From contig DATGMD010000018.1 in the NCBI GenBank assembly GCA_035293805.1, forward strand, positions 62,001-126,000: a stretch of DNA of 64,000 nt, given 5' to 3'. The notes beneath the pieces were generated by a model. That model worked only from the letters and a program-made list of their open reading frames with translations. It ran no database searches and had not been told where the DNA came from. Source of the DNA: JAJPHF01 sp035293805. GTDB taxonomy: Bacteria; Chloroflexota; UBA6077; JAJPHF01. The translations under genes and the position numbers were made by a program. Of the stretch, positions 8,230 to 15,797 are shown piece after piece (the stretch's first letter is position 1; each line of letters begins with the position of its first letter).

Positions 8230-8748
8230 TCATGACTCGCTCACGACGACGGTGCCCACCATGCCGTCCTCGCGGTGGCGGTCCACCGAGCAGTAGAACT
8301 CGTAGGTGCCGGCGGACAGCGTAAACTCGCCCGCCGCCTGGCTGTCGGGCGCCGCGGCGATGTGTACCCGGTAGCCCGCGAGCCGCGACAGCAGGCTGTG
8401 GCCGCCGAGCTTGTCGATCGTGAAATCGTGCATCAGCGCGCCGCCGCTGTCGCCTGGCCGCAGCCGGTTGTCGAAGGTCAGCCGGACGGGCACGTCGGCG
8501 TGCAGCGTGAGCCGCGCCGGCTCGAAGCGAAACCCGGTCGGCGTAATGCTGCTGGCGACCGTTACGTACTGGGGGCCGACGGCTGCCGCGGGTGGACGGG
8601 ACGCCGTAGGCCGCGCGCACGCGGCCAGGCTGAGCAGGGCCAGCAGCCCCGCGCCAAGGCAGCCCCGCCGGGTGCAGGCCGATAGCTGGCTCTGCCTAAC
8701 TCGCCAACGGCCTCGGGCCAGGTGGTCAGAACGCCGCAAGCAGCGCAC
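8230..8748 (-). CDS. Cupredoxin-domain lipoprotein
   Basis: Exported copper-protein-like lipoprotein of 172 residues. A lipobox (LLSLAAC) around residue 44 implies membrane anchoring after a long basic leader. The plastocyanin-like domain keeps the type-1 copper ligand order: His in MHDFTI, then Cys, His and Met in FYCSVDRHREDGM. The only usable start is GTG at 8748, inside the end of chrA (23-bp overlap) and with a weak ribosome binding site, so translational coupling is likely and the exact start is uncertain. As last gene of the chromate operon it may act in extracytoplasmic electron transfer or metal handling; that is an inference. Confidence 0.82.
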   Translation of the reverse strand: MRCLRRSDHLARGRWRVRQSQLSACTRRGCLGAGLLALLSLAACARPTASRPPAAAVGPQYVTVASSITPTGFRFEPARLTLHADVPVRLTFDNRLRPGDSGGALMHDFTIDKLGGHSLLSRLAGYRVHIAAAPDSQAAGEFTLSAGTYEFYCSVDRHREDGMVGTVVVSES

Positions 8749-9943
8749 CGCCGAGCGCCGAGACGACGACCACCAGCCACGGGGGCACTTTCCAGATCAT
8801 GAGCAGGCCGGCCGCCACCAGCGCCAGCCCGAAGTCGGCGGCGCTGGTGATTGCGCTCGTCCACACGGGCTGGTAGAGCGCGGCCAGCAGGAGCCCGACT
8901 ACCGCGGCGTTGATGCCGCGAAGCGCCGCCTGAAAGCCGACTTGTCGGCGCAGCGTGTGCCACCAGGGGAGCGCGCCGATCACCAGCAGGAAGGCCGGCA
9001 GGAACATCGCCACCAGCGCCAGCGCGGCCCCCGGGACGCCCGTCAGCGGCGCGGGCATCACCGCGCCCAGGTAGGCCGAGAAGGTGAACAGCGGCCCCGG
9101 CACGGCCTGCGCCGCCCCGTAGCCGGCGATGAACTGGGCATTCGTGACCCAGCCCGGCGGGACGACCTCGGTTTGCAGCAGCGGCAGCACCACGTGGCCG
9201 CCGCCGAACACGAGCGAGCCGACGCGGTAGAAGCTGTCGAAGACGGCCAGCGGCAGGCTGGGCTCTAGCTGGCGGAGCAGGGGCAGGCCGACGAGCAGGC
9301 CGAAGAACAGCACCCAGGCGACGAGGCTGGTCCGGCGGCTGATGGGGACGTGCAGGGTCGGCATGGCGGGCGGGGCGGTCGCGCCCAGCAGCCGCCAGCC
9401 GACGAGGCCGGCGATGGCGATGATCAGCACCTGGCCCACGGCCGTCGGCGCGGCCAGCGCCACCAGCGCCGCCAGCACCGCCATCGTCGCCCGTGTACGG
9501 TCGGGGCAAAGGGTCCGCGCCATCCCCCACACCGCCTGGGCGACCACGGCCACCGCCACGATCTTGAGGCCGTGCAGCCAGCCCGCGTCGGTCGCGCCGA
9601 GCGCGCTGACACCGTACGCGAAGACGAGCAGCGCCAGCGCGGACGGCAGCGTGAAGCCGAGCCACGCCGCCAGGCCGCCGAGCAGGCCGGCGCGCAGGAT
9701 GCCGATCGAGATGCCGACCTCGCTGCTGGCCGGGCCGGGCAGGAACTGACAGAGGGCCACGAGGTCGACGTACGTCTGGTCGTCGAGCCAGCGGCGGCGG
9801 ACCACGTACTCCTCGCGGAAGTAGCCCAGGTGCGCGATGGGTCCGCCGAACGAGGTCAGCCCCAGGCGCGTGGCCACGCCCAGCACTTCGAGCGGGGACC
9901 CGTGCGTCTCGCTAACCGCGTACTCTTGCTCGACGCTGCTCAT
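8726..9943 (-). CDS. chrA: Chromate efflux transporter ChrA
   Basis: Bidomain CHR-family membrane transporter of 405 residues that exports chromate. The N-terminal half has FGGPIAHLGYF and LCQFLPGPASSE; the C-terminal half repeats the theme with FGGGHVVLPLL and VPGPLFTFSAYLGA, typical of long-chain ChrA. About ten hydrophobic segments are visible. The gene begins 18 bp after the coiled-protein gene and overlaps the cupredoxin gene. The operon opens with a PadR-family regulator; in Bacillus cereus SJ1 the PadR-type ChrI controls chrA1, so a comparable chromate response is plausible. Long ORFs on the opposite strand are artefacts of the GC-rich code. Confidence 0.95.
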   Translation of the reverse strand: MSSVEQEYAVSETHGSPLEVLGVATRLGLTSFGGPIAHLGYFREEYVVRRRWLDDQTYVDLVALCQFLPGPASSEVGISIGILRAGLLGGLAAWLGFTLPSALALLVFAYGVSALGATDAGWLHGLKIVAVAVVAQAVWGMARTLCPDRTRATMAVLAALVALAAPTAVGQVLIIAIAGLVGWRLLGATAPPAMPTLHVPISRRTSLVAWVLFFGLLVGLPLLRQLEPSLPLAVFDSFYRVGSLVFGGGHVVLPLLQTEVVPPGWVTNAQFIAGYGAAQAVPGPLFTFSAYLGAVMPAPLTGVPGAALALVAMFLPAFLLVIGALPWWHTLRRQVGFQAALRGINAAVVGLLLAALYQPVWTSAITSAADFGLALVAAGLLMIWKVPPWLVVVVSALGGALLAAF

Positions 9944-9961
9944 GGCCGGCCGCGCGTCCGC

Positions 9962-10339
9962 TCACTCATAGCGCTCGGCCACCTCGTGCAGCGACCCCTC
10001 GGCGATGGTCAGCGCCTTGATCGCCGTCTCCAGGTCCTCGCTCGGGTGGGTGCCCAGGAACGTCTTCGCGTCGCTCTGGAGCTGGCGGACCTGACCGAGC
10101 CAGGCCTCGGCCTGCTGGTGGGCCTGGGGATCGGGACTGGATGGGATGTGCCCGCCCTGGCCCGTGTGCTCGATCACTTCCTCGAGAGCGTGGTGGACAA
10201 TCTGGAGCCCGAGGTCCGCGTGCTCCAGGTCCTCATAGCGGGTGCGCTGGTACACGGATTGGACACGCTGCCGTAGCTGCTCTACCTCGCTCACGAGCTG
10301 CTGTAGCTCGCCGCTGGTCTCCCGCGTGGACTCAGCCAC
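9962..10339 (-). CDS. Hypothetical helical (coiled-coil) protein in the chrA operon
   Basis: Protein of 125 residues, mostly charged helices with a heptad-like N-terminal stretch (ELQQLVSEVEQLRQRVQSVY) and His-containing segments (VHHALEEVIEH). No membrane segment, no known family. The GTG start at 10339 has GAAAGGAG at good spacing and overlaps the PadR gene's end by 8 bp (GTGGCTGA), so translation is probably coupled. Placed between the regulator and chrA, it may be a partner of either; metal sensing through its His residues is only a guess. Confidence 0.75.
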   Translation of the reverse strand: MAESTRETSGELQQLVSEVEQLRQRVQSVYQRTRYEDLEHADLGLQIVHHALEEVIEHTGQGGHIPSSPDPQAHQQAEAWLGQVRQLQSDAKTFLGTHPSEDLETAIKALTIAEGSLHEVAERYE

Positions 10340-10688
10340 CGGACTGCTCCTTTCGCGGCGCGTCGCCCGCCAGCCCGCCTGGCGGGTCGTGCCCTTCCAC
10401 GACCTCGGCCACTAGCTCCCGAATCTTGGGCAGCGCCTGCTCCAGCGCCGCGCGGCCCGCCTCGGTGACGGTGTAGTACTTGCGCACCTTGCCGCCCACG
10501 ACGCGGCTCTCGCGCGCCAGGTAGCCTGCCTCCGTCATCGCGTGGAGCACCGGGTAGAGCGTGCCCGGACTCAGCTCGTAGCCGTGATGCCGCAGCTCCT
10601 CGATCAGCGCGACGCCGTAGACCGGCGCCTGCACGGCATGGTGCAGAATGTGAATCTTGACGAACCCAAGAAAGAAGTCTCGCAGCAT
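10332..10688 (-). CDS. PadR family transcriptional regulator
   Basis: Winged-helix regulator of 118 residues starting MLRDFFLGFVKIHILHHA. The family motif YGVALIEELRHHGYELSPGTLYPVLHAM is clear (residues about 23-50), followed by the wing GGKVRKYYTVTEAGRAAL and a short C-terminal dimer helix. The ATG at 10688 is used rather than an alternative upstream start because it aligns with the family N-terminus. It heads the operon with the coiled protein, ChrA and cupredoxin; PadR proteins usually repress their own operon and are released by a ligand, here conceivably chromate. Palindromic GCGATATCGC sequences lie just upstream. Confidence 0.92.
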   Translation of the reverse strand: MLRDFFLGFVKIHILHHAVQAPVYGVALIEELRHHGYELSPGTLYPVLHAMTEAGYLARESRVVGGKVRKYYTVTEAGRAALEQALPKIRELVAEVVEGHDPPGGLAGDAPRKEQSGG

Positions 10689-10699
10689 ACTATCCGCCT

Positions 10700-10790
10700 G
10701 CGATATCGCTCGATGATACTGCTCGGCCGTGCCCTGACGCAACCGGCACCATGCATCTCTCGACACTCGCCCTGTCGGTTGCCGATATCG
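10700..10790. promoter_or_regulatory. Candidate PadR operator region with repeated GATATC palindromes
   Basis: GCGATATCGC (10700-10709) and CGATATCG (10783-10790) are perfect palindromes about 80 bp apart in the divergent region between the PadR gene and the small gene at 10883. They lie in a locally AT-richer stretch and could be operators controlling both directions. No direct evidence of binding. Confidence 0.4.
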
Positions 10791-10882
10791 CGCTCTGAGG
10801 CATGGATTTTGCGGCGCCTACCGCATCGGTGGCCCGCCACGCGGCCCGGCCACCCGCGCAGGACGCACAAGGGAGCCTTCCA

Positions 10883-11086
10883 ATGCAGCACGCCGAATCC
10901 GATCCCCGACACCACACCGGCCGGATCAAGCAGATGCTCGCGGACACCATGGCGCACGTGCGGGAAGACGAGGGCAAGGTCTCCGAGCCCAAGGCGCGGG
11001 CGCTGTTCGAGACCACCGCCGAGGTGCTGGGTGGGCTGGTCAAAGCCTACGACGACTACGAGCAGGGCAAGCCGGCCTGGCGCTGA
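10883..11086 (+). CDS. Small acidic/helical hypothetical protein
   Basis: Protein of 67 residues, hydrophilic, with one main helix pair (RIKQMLADTMAHVRED and FETTAEVLGGLVKAYDDYEQG). No signal peptide or membrane segment, no family recognised. The ATG at 10883 follows GGGAG at 10871. It is divergent from the PadR/chrA operon, so the two may share the regulatory region with GATATC palindromes. A long hairpin follows the gene. Confidence 0.65.
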   Translation: MQHAESDPRHHTGRIKQMLADTMAHVREDEGKVSEPKARALFETTAEVLGGLVKAYDDYEQGKPAWR

Positions 11087-11095
11087 GCTGGTCCG

Positions 11096-11144
11096 CCGAG
11101 CTGGTGCGGATGTTTGACGTAATCAAAGACCTGCACCAGCTCGG
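11096..11144 (+). terminator. Long hairpin downstream of the small gene
   Basis: Twelve perfectly paired bases (11096-11107 with 11133-11144) continue into an imperfect inner stem (TTTGA with TCAAA). It begins 10 bp after the stop at 11086 and precedes the hemerythrin gene, so a terminator is the likely role. Confidence 0.6.
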
Positions 11145-11254
11145 CCGGGTGCTGAGGCGGCGGAGGGGCGCAGGCCAGCGAGCGCGATGGCAGAGGCAGC
11201 GACATGGCGCGCCGCCCCTGCTTTTGCCAGCTCGGCGCGCAAGGAGGAAGAGCG

Positions 11255-11989
11255 ATGATGGCACGTGGTTGCGTGCAGCCCAGACGCGGGTTCCTGCACC
11301 TGACGGCGGCCACTGGTACCGCGCTGCTGCTCGCCGGGGCGGGCGGCTCGCTGGTCGCGCCCGGGCGGGGCCTGGGCATGGTCTGGGCGCAAGACCAAGG
11401 GCAGGGCGAGGAGGTCTCCGCCAACGAGGACCTGATGCGCGAGCACGGGATCCTGAACCGCGTGCTGCTCGTCTACGAGGAGGGCTTGCGCCGCCTGGAC
11501 GGCCAGCAGGAGGTGGACCCGGCCGTGCTCAACAGCGCCGCGGGCCTCATCCGCCGCTTTGTCGAGGACTACCACGAGCGGACCGAGGAGAACTACCTGT
11601 TCCCGCGCTTCCAGCAGGCGGGCACGCTCGTGGACCTGGTGACGGTGTTGCAGCAGCAGCACGACGCCGGGCGCCGCGTCACCGACCGCATCCTGGCGCT
11701 CGCGACGACCGACGGGCTCCGGGACCCGACGAGCCGCCAGGCGCTCGCCGACTCCATTCGGCAGTTCATCCGCATGTACCGTCCGCACGAGGCCCGCGAG
11801 GACACGGTCCTCTTCCCCGCGTTCCACAAGCTGCTTTCGCCCGACGAGTACGACGCGCTGGGCGACCAGTTCGAGGACCGCGAGCGCCAGATGTTCGGCG
11901 GCGACGGCTTCGACATGGCGCGCGACCAGGTGCAAGCGCTGGAGCAGCAGCTCGGCATCTACGACCTGGCCCAGTTCACCCCGGCTTGA
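11255..11989 (+). CDS. Exported hemerythrin-domain protein
   Basis: Hemerythrin-like protein of 244 residues. A twin-arginine export signal (Arg10-Arg11 before GFLHLTAATGTALLLAGAG) implies export already folded with its cofactor. The HHE di-iron ligands are all present: His64, His107, Glu111, His136, His178 and Glu182 (in EDYHERTEENY and YRPHEAREDTV). Such proteins bind oxygen or handle iron, NO or peroxide; the specific role here is unknown. AAGGAGGAAG precedes ATG codons at 11255 and 11258. It lies outside the chrA operon on the other strand. Confidence 0.9.
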   Translation: MMARGCVQPRRGFLHLTAATGTALLLAGAGGSLVAPGRGLGMVWAQDQGQGEEVSANEDLMREHGILNRVLLVYEEGLRRLDGQQEVDPAVLNSAAGLIRRFVEDYHERTEENYLFPRFQQAGTLVDLVTVLQQQHDAGRRVTDRILALATTDGLRDPTSRQALADSIRQFIRMYRPHEAREDTVLFPAFHKLLSPDEYDALGDQFEDRERQMFGGDGFDMARDQVQALEQQLGIYDLAQFTPA

Positions 11990-12095
11990 ACAGGTAGCAT
12001 CGTTGCCCCGAACCGAGCATTAGGTAAGTCGGCCGCGCTCCTGGCCGGGCGTGTCCGTAAACGGCTGCCCTCGGCGTCTCCTCGTTCGGCGTCCC

Positions 12096-12989
12096 CTACG
12101 GCGGGGGCCGATCGACCTGCACCGAGAACGTGCGTTGATGCTCGCCCGGCCCCTCGTACACGAGCAGCAGCCCCCGCCAGTCGCTCGCCGTCGGTATGCG
12201 CCACTGGCTCCAGGCGAGCGGGCCGTCGGCCTGGCCCGCTCGTCGCTGCCAGCCGGCCGCTGCCAATTGCTGCGCAAAGAACGCCTCAAGGCTTCCGGGG
12301 CTCTCGTCGGTGAGGGCGATGGAGGCCGAGGCCCAGTGGTTAGGCCCCGACACGGTTGCCCCCGTAGGCTGCAGCCGCATGCCTTCCCGCCCCTCTAGCC
12401 GGGGCACCAGACTCGCACCTGGTGGGAGCGGCAGCGGGGGGAGCGTCCCGCACGGCCCGGGCCCCTCGCGTACGTCAATTCGCACGTCGTCGCGCCCATC
12501 GGTTTGCGGCGTCACGATGACGGAAACCCGTCCACTGCCGGCGGGCTGGCAGAAGGCGCTGGCGTTGGTCTCAATTGCCTGGAACCCACTGGGTGGCGTA
12601 CTCCCGGGTTCTAGAACCCAGCCCTGTTCCTCGAACGCCTGCTCGTAGAAGCGGGTGATCTCGCGGGGCTCTCCCGGAGCGACCAGGAGAACCAAGGTGC
12701 CGGCCGGCAGAGCGCCGCCCGGCCCTCGCACCATGCTGCCGACGAGGCGTCCGCCGGGGGGCACTCGTATCACGAGTGGCAGATCAGGCGGGACGTTCCC
12801 GGGGAACAAATCGACGGCGGGCGGCGACGGGCCAGGCGACCCGAACGCGTTCTGGAGCAGGCGTTCGGCAAGCTCCCGCAGGAGATGCCCATCGTCGGCC
12901 TCCTGTGCTCGCACTGTGGGGCTGGAGAGCTGTGCGGGACTGAGTAAGGTCAACGCGACGACCACCGCGATCGCGACGAGGCCGCGCAT
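12096..12989 (-). CDS. Secreted protein of unknown function
   Basis: Protein of 297 residues with a clear signal peptide (MRGLVAIAVVVALTLLSP, cleavage near VRAQEA). The mature part has two similar alpha-beta regions around EITRFYEQAFEEQGWVLEPG and SLEAFFAQQLAAAGWQRRAG, each followed by beta strands (VSVIVTPQ, GLLLVYEG), suggesting an internally duplicated domain of the small extracellular type. No catalytic motif seen. The ATG at 12989 is chosen for the signal peptide; ATG at 13058 would add a polar leader, and neither has a strong ribosome binding site. Confidence 0.75.
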   Translation of the reverse strand: MRGLVAIAVVVALTLLSPAQLSSPTVRAQEADDGHLLRELAERLLQNAFGSPGPSPPAVDLFPGNVPPDLPLVIRVPPGGRLVGSMVRGPGGALPAGTLVLLVAPGEPREITRFYEQAFEEQGWVLEPGSTPPSGFQAIETNASAFCQPAGSGRVSVIVTPQTDGRDDVRIDVREGPGPCGTLPPLPLPPGASLVPRLEGREGMRLQPTGATVSGPNHWASASIALTDESPGSLEAFFAQQLAAAGWQRRAGQADGPLAWSQWRIPTASDWRGLLLVYEGPGEHQRTFSVQVDRPPP

Positions 12990-13171
12990 CGCCGCTGAGC
13001 AGGATATGGGCTGCACCGTTCCCTCCCCACACTGTCGCGTGTCGCCTCCATCCTTCATCAGTCGGGGGGCCACGGGTAGAGGACTAGCCCCCGTTCTGTC
13101 CTGGGGGTTAACCTGCCACCACCGTAGGTGCTCTGCCTATCGGGGTTTGGCCTCGTCCAATCGTTGCGAGG

Positions 13172-14182
13172 CTAGCGCGCGGCGCCCACGGCCACCCGCG
13201 CGGGGGCGCGGCGGCGGGGAGCGGGCGTGGGCAGCTCGGCGAGCAGCGCGGCCCAGGCGGCGCGCTCGCGCTCGGGCGCGACGAGCGGGGCGGCGCGGGC
13301 ACAGCCGGCCGCGAGCGCGGCGTAGAAGGCGGCGTCCGTTTCGGCCCGCCAGAGCAGCGCGGTCAGGGCGGCGGTGTCCCCGACGGGGAAGTAGCCGGGA
13401 TAGTCGTCGCCCAGCGTGCCGACCAGCCCGCCGATGCGCGCGGCGACGACCGGCGTGGGGGTCGGCTGCGCCAGCGCCTCGCCCAGCGCGTTCGAGCTGC
13501 CCTCCATCAGCGACGTGAGCGCCAGCAGGTGGCTGCTGGCAATGAGCCGCCGCGCCCGCGCGTGCGGCTGCTCGCCCAGCCAGCGGTAGCGGGGGTTGCA
13601 GGCCATCTCCGCGCGAGCCGCCTCGGCCCACTCAGGACTCAGCGCCGCGCCCACGTGCAGCACGCGGAGGCGTGACGCCGCCGGCAGCTCGCGGGCGGCC
13701 AGCGCCGTGCGCAGCGGGTCCTTCTCGGGCCGCAGGTGCCCTACGACGCAGACTCGGAACTCCCGAGCGGGTCGCTGGACCGCGGCGCGCAGGCACGGCG
13801 CCCCCTGGTAGATCACGCGCGTCTTGTCGCGCAGCGCCGCCGGCAGCTCCGCGAGCCCCTGGCGCTGGAGGACGACCAGGCGTGTGGCGAGGTCGAGCGC
13901 GCGCTGGGCGTCGGCGTCGCTCTGGATGTCGCGGTAGAGGTCGGTGCCCGTCAGCACGACGATCAGCGGTCGCTCGGGGTGCACGGCGGCGAACTGCTGC
14001 ACGGACGGGAAGCTGCGGCGGGCGTGGAGCGCGATCAGCGCGTCGCAGGGCGTGCCGTCGTAGGCTGCCGTCACGGTCACGCGGTGGCCGAGGCGGCGCA
14101 GCAGGGCGCGGTAGCGCGCGGCCGTGACGAGGTTGCCGGTGATCGCGCTCTCGTGCTGGGGCGTGACGATCTGGAGCTTCAC
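13172..14182 (-). CDS. senB: SenB-like selenosugar synthase (glycosyltransferase, TIGR04348 type)
   Basis: GT-B glycosyltransferase of 336 residues. Features typical of the TIGR04348/SenB group are visible: N-terminal IVTPQHESAITGN, LTGTDLYRDI, VVGHLRPEKDPLRTAL, VLHVGAAL, NPRYRWLGE, TSLMEGSSNALGEAL and DDYPGYFPVGDT. SenB is known to join selenophosphate and UDP-GlcNAc/UDP-glucose into a selenosugar, the selenium donor for selenoneine synthesis. The GTG start at 14182 overlaps the stop of the upstream SenA-like gene by four bases (GTGA), so they are translationally coupled. The usual third gene, senC (a SelD-like selenophosphate synthetase), is not in the window. Assignment is by motif recognition, not by search. 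Confidence 0.82.
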   Translation of the reverse strand: MKLQIVTPQHESAITGNLVTAARYRALLRRLGHRVTVTAAYDGTPCDALIALHARRSFPSVQQFAAVHPERPLIVVLTGTDLYRDIQSDADAQRALDLATRLVVLQRQGLAELPAALRDKTRVIYQGAPCLRAAVQRPAREFRVCVVGHLRPEKDPLRTALAARELPAASRLRVLHVGAALSPEWAEAARAEMACNPRYRWLGEQPHARARRLIASSHLLALTSLMEGSSNALGEALAQPTPTPVVAARIGGLVGTLGDDYPGYFPVGDTAALTALLWRAETDAAFYAALAAGCARAAPLVAPERERAAWAALLAELPTPAPRRRAPARVAVGAAR

Positions 14183-15495
14183 CGGCCCGGCGCCTCCCGC
14201 GCGCACGTCCGGAAGCCAGCCCAGACGTCCCGCCGGTCGGGCTGGTAGAAGTTGCGCCAGGTGTTGCGAATGAGGCGGCCGCGCGTGGTCCAGCAGCCGC
14301 CACGCAAGACTTTGTGGTCGCCGAACCAGGGCTCCGAGTATTCCTTGTACGGATCGACCACGAAGCCCGGGTAGGGGCCGAAGTCGCTGGCGGTCCACTC
14401 CCAAACGTTGCCAACCATCTGCCGGCAGCCGAAGTAGCTGTCCCCGGCGGGCAGCGCGCCCACGTCCACGGTGCCGCCGCGCCGCCAGTCCAGGTTTGCG
14501 CGCTCGGGCGTCGGGGCCTCGTCGCCCCACGGGAAGCGCCGCTTGCGCCAGGCGCCGCCGGCCGCCGGCTCGGCCGCGGCCGCCATCTCCCACTCGGCCT
14601 CGGTGGGCAGCCGCCGCCCGGCCCAGTTGCAGTACGCCTCGGCCTCGTACCAGTTGACGTGCAGCGCGGGCCGGTGCGGCGCGAGCGGCTCCCAGGCGTC
14701 GAACCGGCGCACGCGCCAGCCGTCCGGGCCGCGCTGCCAGTACACCGGCTGCGCGGCGCCCGCCCGCTCGCGCCAGTCCCAGCCGGCCGCGCTCCACCAG
14801 CGCGCCTGCTGGTAGCCGCCGTCGTCGACGAAAGCGGCAAACTCGGCGTTCGTCACGGCGGCCCGCGCGATGCGGAACGGCGCCACCGCGACGGGATGCG
14901 CCCACTTCTCGTTGTCGAACACGAAGCCGTCGTCCGGCGCCGCGCCGAGCAGGAAGCGCCCGCCGGGCACCGCCACGTCGCCCGGCAGCGGGCCGCCCCC
15001 GGGTATCTCGGCGGCCGGCGGGACGGGCAGCGACGGCGGGGCGTAGCCGTGCGTCTGCCGCGTATACCCGAGCGCCTCGGCGTGCATGTCCTCGTGGAAA
15101 AGAGCGAGCAGGTGAAAGTACCGCGCCGCGTCGGCGAGCGGCTCGGCGCGGAGGTAGCCGAGCACGCGATCGAGCGTCGCTTGCATTAGGGCCAGCGTTG
15201 TCGGCCGGTCGGGCAGCGGCAGGTCCCAACGGGTGTCGTGGGCCACGGCCGCCGAGTCGTACAGGCGGTCGGCGTCGGTACGGCCGGGCGGCAGGCCGCG
15301 CAGGTGGCGCAGCGTCCACTTCTCCTGAAACCAGGCGACGTGCCCGATCTCCCAGAGCGGCGGGTTAACGATGCGCAGCCGCGGGCCGAGTAGCTGCGCG
15401 TCGGTCAGGTCGGCGACCAGCGCAAGCAGGGTTTCCCGCGCGTCAACGAGCATCTCTTCGAGGGCGGTGACGGTTGGCGTGCGTGTTGCTGGCAC
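14179..15495 (-). CDS. senA: SenA-like selenoneine synthase (EgtB family)
   Basis: EgtB-family sulfoxide/selenoxide synthase homologue of 438 residues. A DinB-like N-terminal domain supplies the iron ligands His52 (WEIGHVAW), His134 and His138 (FHEDMHAEAL), the same numbering as in mycobacterial EgtB. A formylglycine-enzyme-like C-terminal domain follows (VNWYEAEAYCNWAGRRLPTE, GNVWEWTASDFGP, RGGCWTT). EgtB makes ergothioneine; SenA joins hercynine to a selenosugar. Overlap with the SenB-like gene favours the selenium version. No EgtD (hercynine methyltransferase) is nearby. GTG at 15495 with GAGGA upstream is preferred to a longer ATG frame from 15585 that adds a basic, unconserved leader. 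Confidence 0.82.
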   Translation of the reverse strand: MPATRTPTVTALEEMLVDARETLLALVADLTDAQLLGPRLRIVNPPLWEIGHVAWFQEKWTLRHLRGLPPGRTDADRLYDSAAVAHDTRWDLPLPDRPTTLALMQATLDRVLGYLRAEPLADAARYFHLLALFHEDMHAEALGYTRQTHGYAPPSLPVPPAAEIPGGGPLPGDVAVPGGRFLLGAAPDDGFVFDNEKWAHPVAVAPFRIARAAVTNAEFAAFVDDGGYQQARWWSAAGWDWRERAGAAQPVYWQRGPDGWRVRRFDAWEPLAPHRPALHVNWYEAEAYCNWAGRRLPTEAEWEMAAAAEPAAGGAWRKRRFPWGDEAPTPERANLDWRRGGTVDVGALPAGDSYFGCRQMVGNVWEWTASDFGPYPGFVVDPYKEYSEPWFGDHKVLRGGCWTTRGRLIRNTWRNFYQPDRRDVWAGFRTCAREAPGR

Positions 15496-15573
15496 GGCGC
15501 TGAATCCTCGGCGTGACCTGGGGCTGGGCCACCGTATTCTGCCACATTTGGCACGATTGGCGCGCATCTCCCA

Positions 15574-15602
15574 TATATAATCCATACTAATTCCACTGAT
15601 AA
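15574..15602 (-). promoter_or_regulatory. Candidate promoter for the senAB operon
   Basis: On the minus strand TTATCA (15597-15602) and TATATA (15574-15579) are 17 bp apart in a conspicuously AT-rich patch. This places a start site about 70 bp before the GTG at 15495. The patch lies between divergent genes and might also serve the kelch gene. Confidence 0.4.
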
Positions 15603-15797
15603 GCTAAAATGCTGCTGCGTGCGTGACCAAACGCCCGGAAGCCGCAAGTGATGCAGGTTTCTTGGGTTGGTGGTATACGGTCGATGTACAGGGGCCGCGT
15701 GCGGCCCAAGCCCGGCTGGCGCTCTCCCCGGCGCCGTCGGGCCAGCGGCGCGCGACGGTGGAGACCGGCCAGTAGGCGCCGGGGAGAGGAGCGAGCG

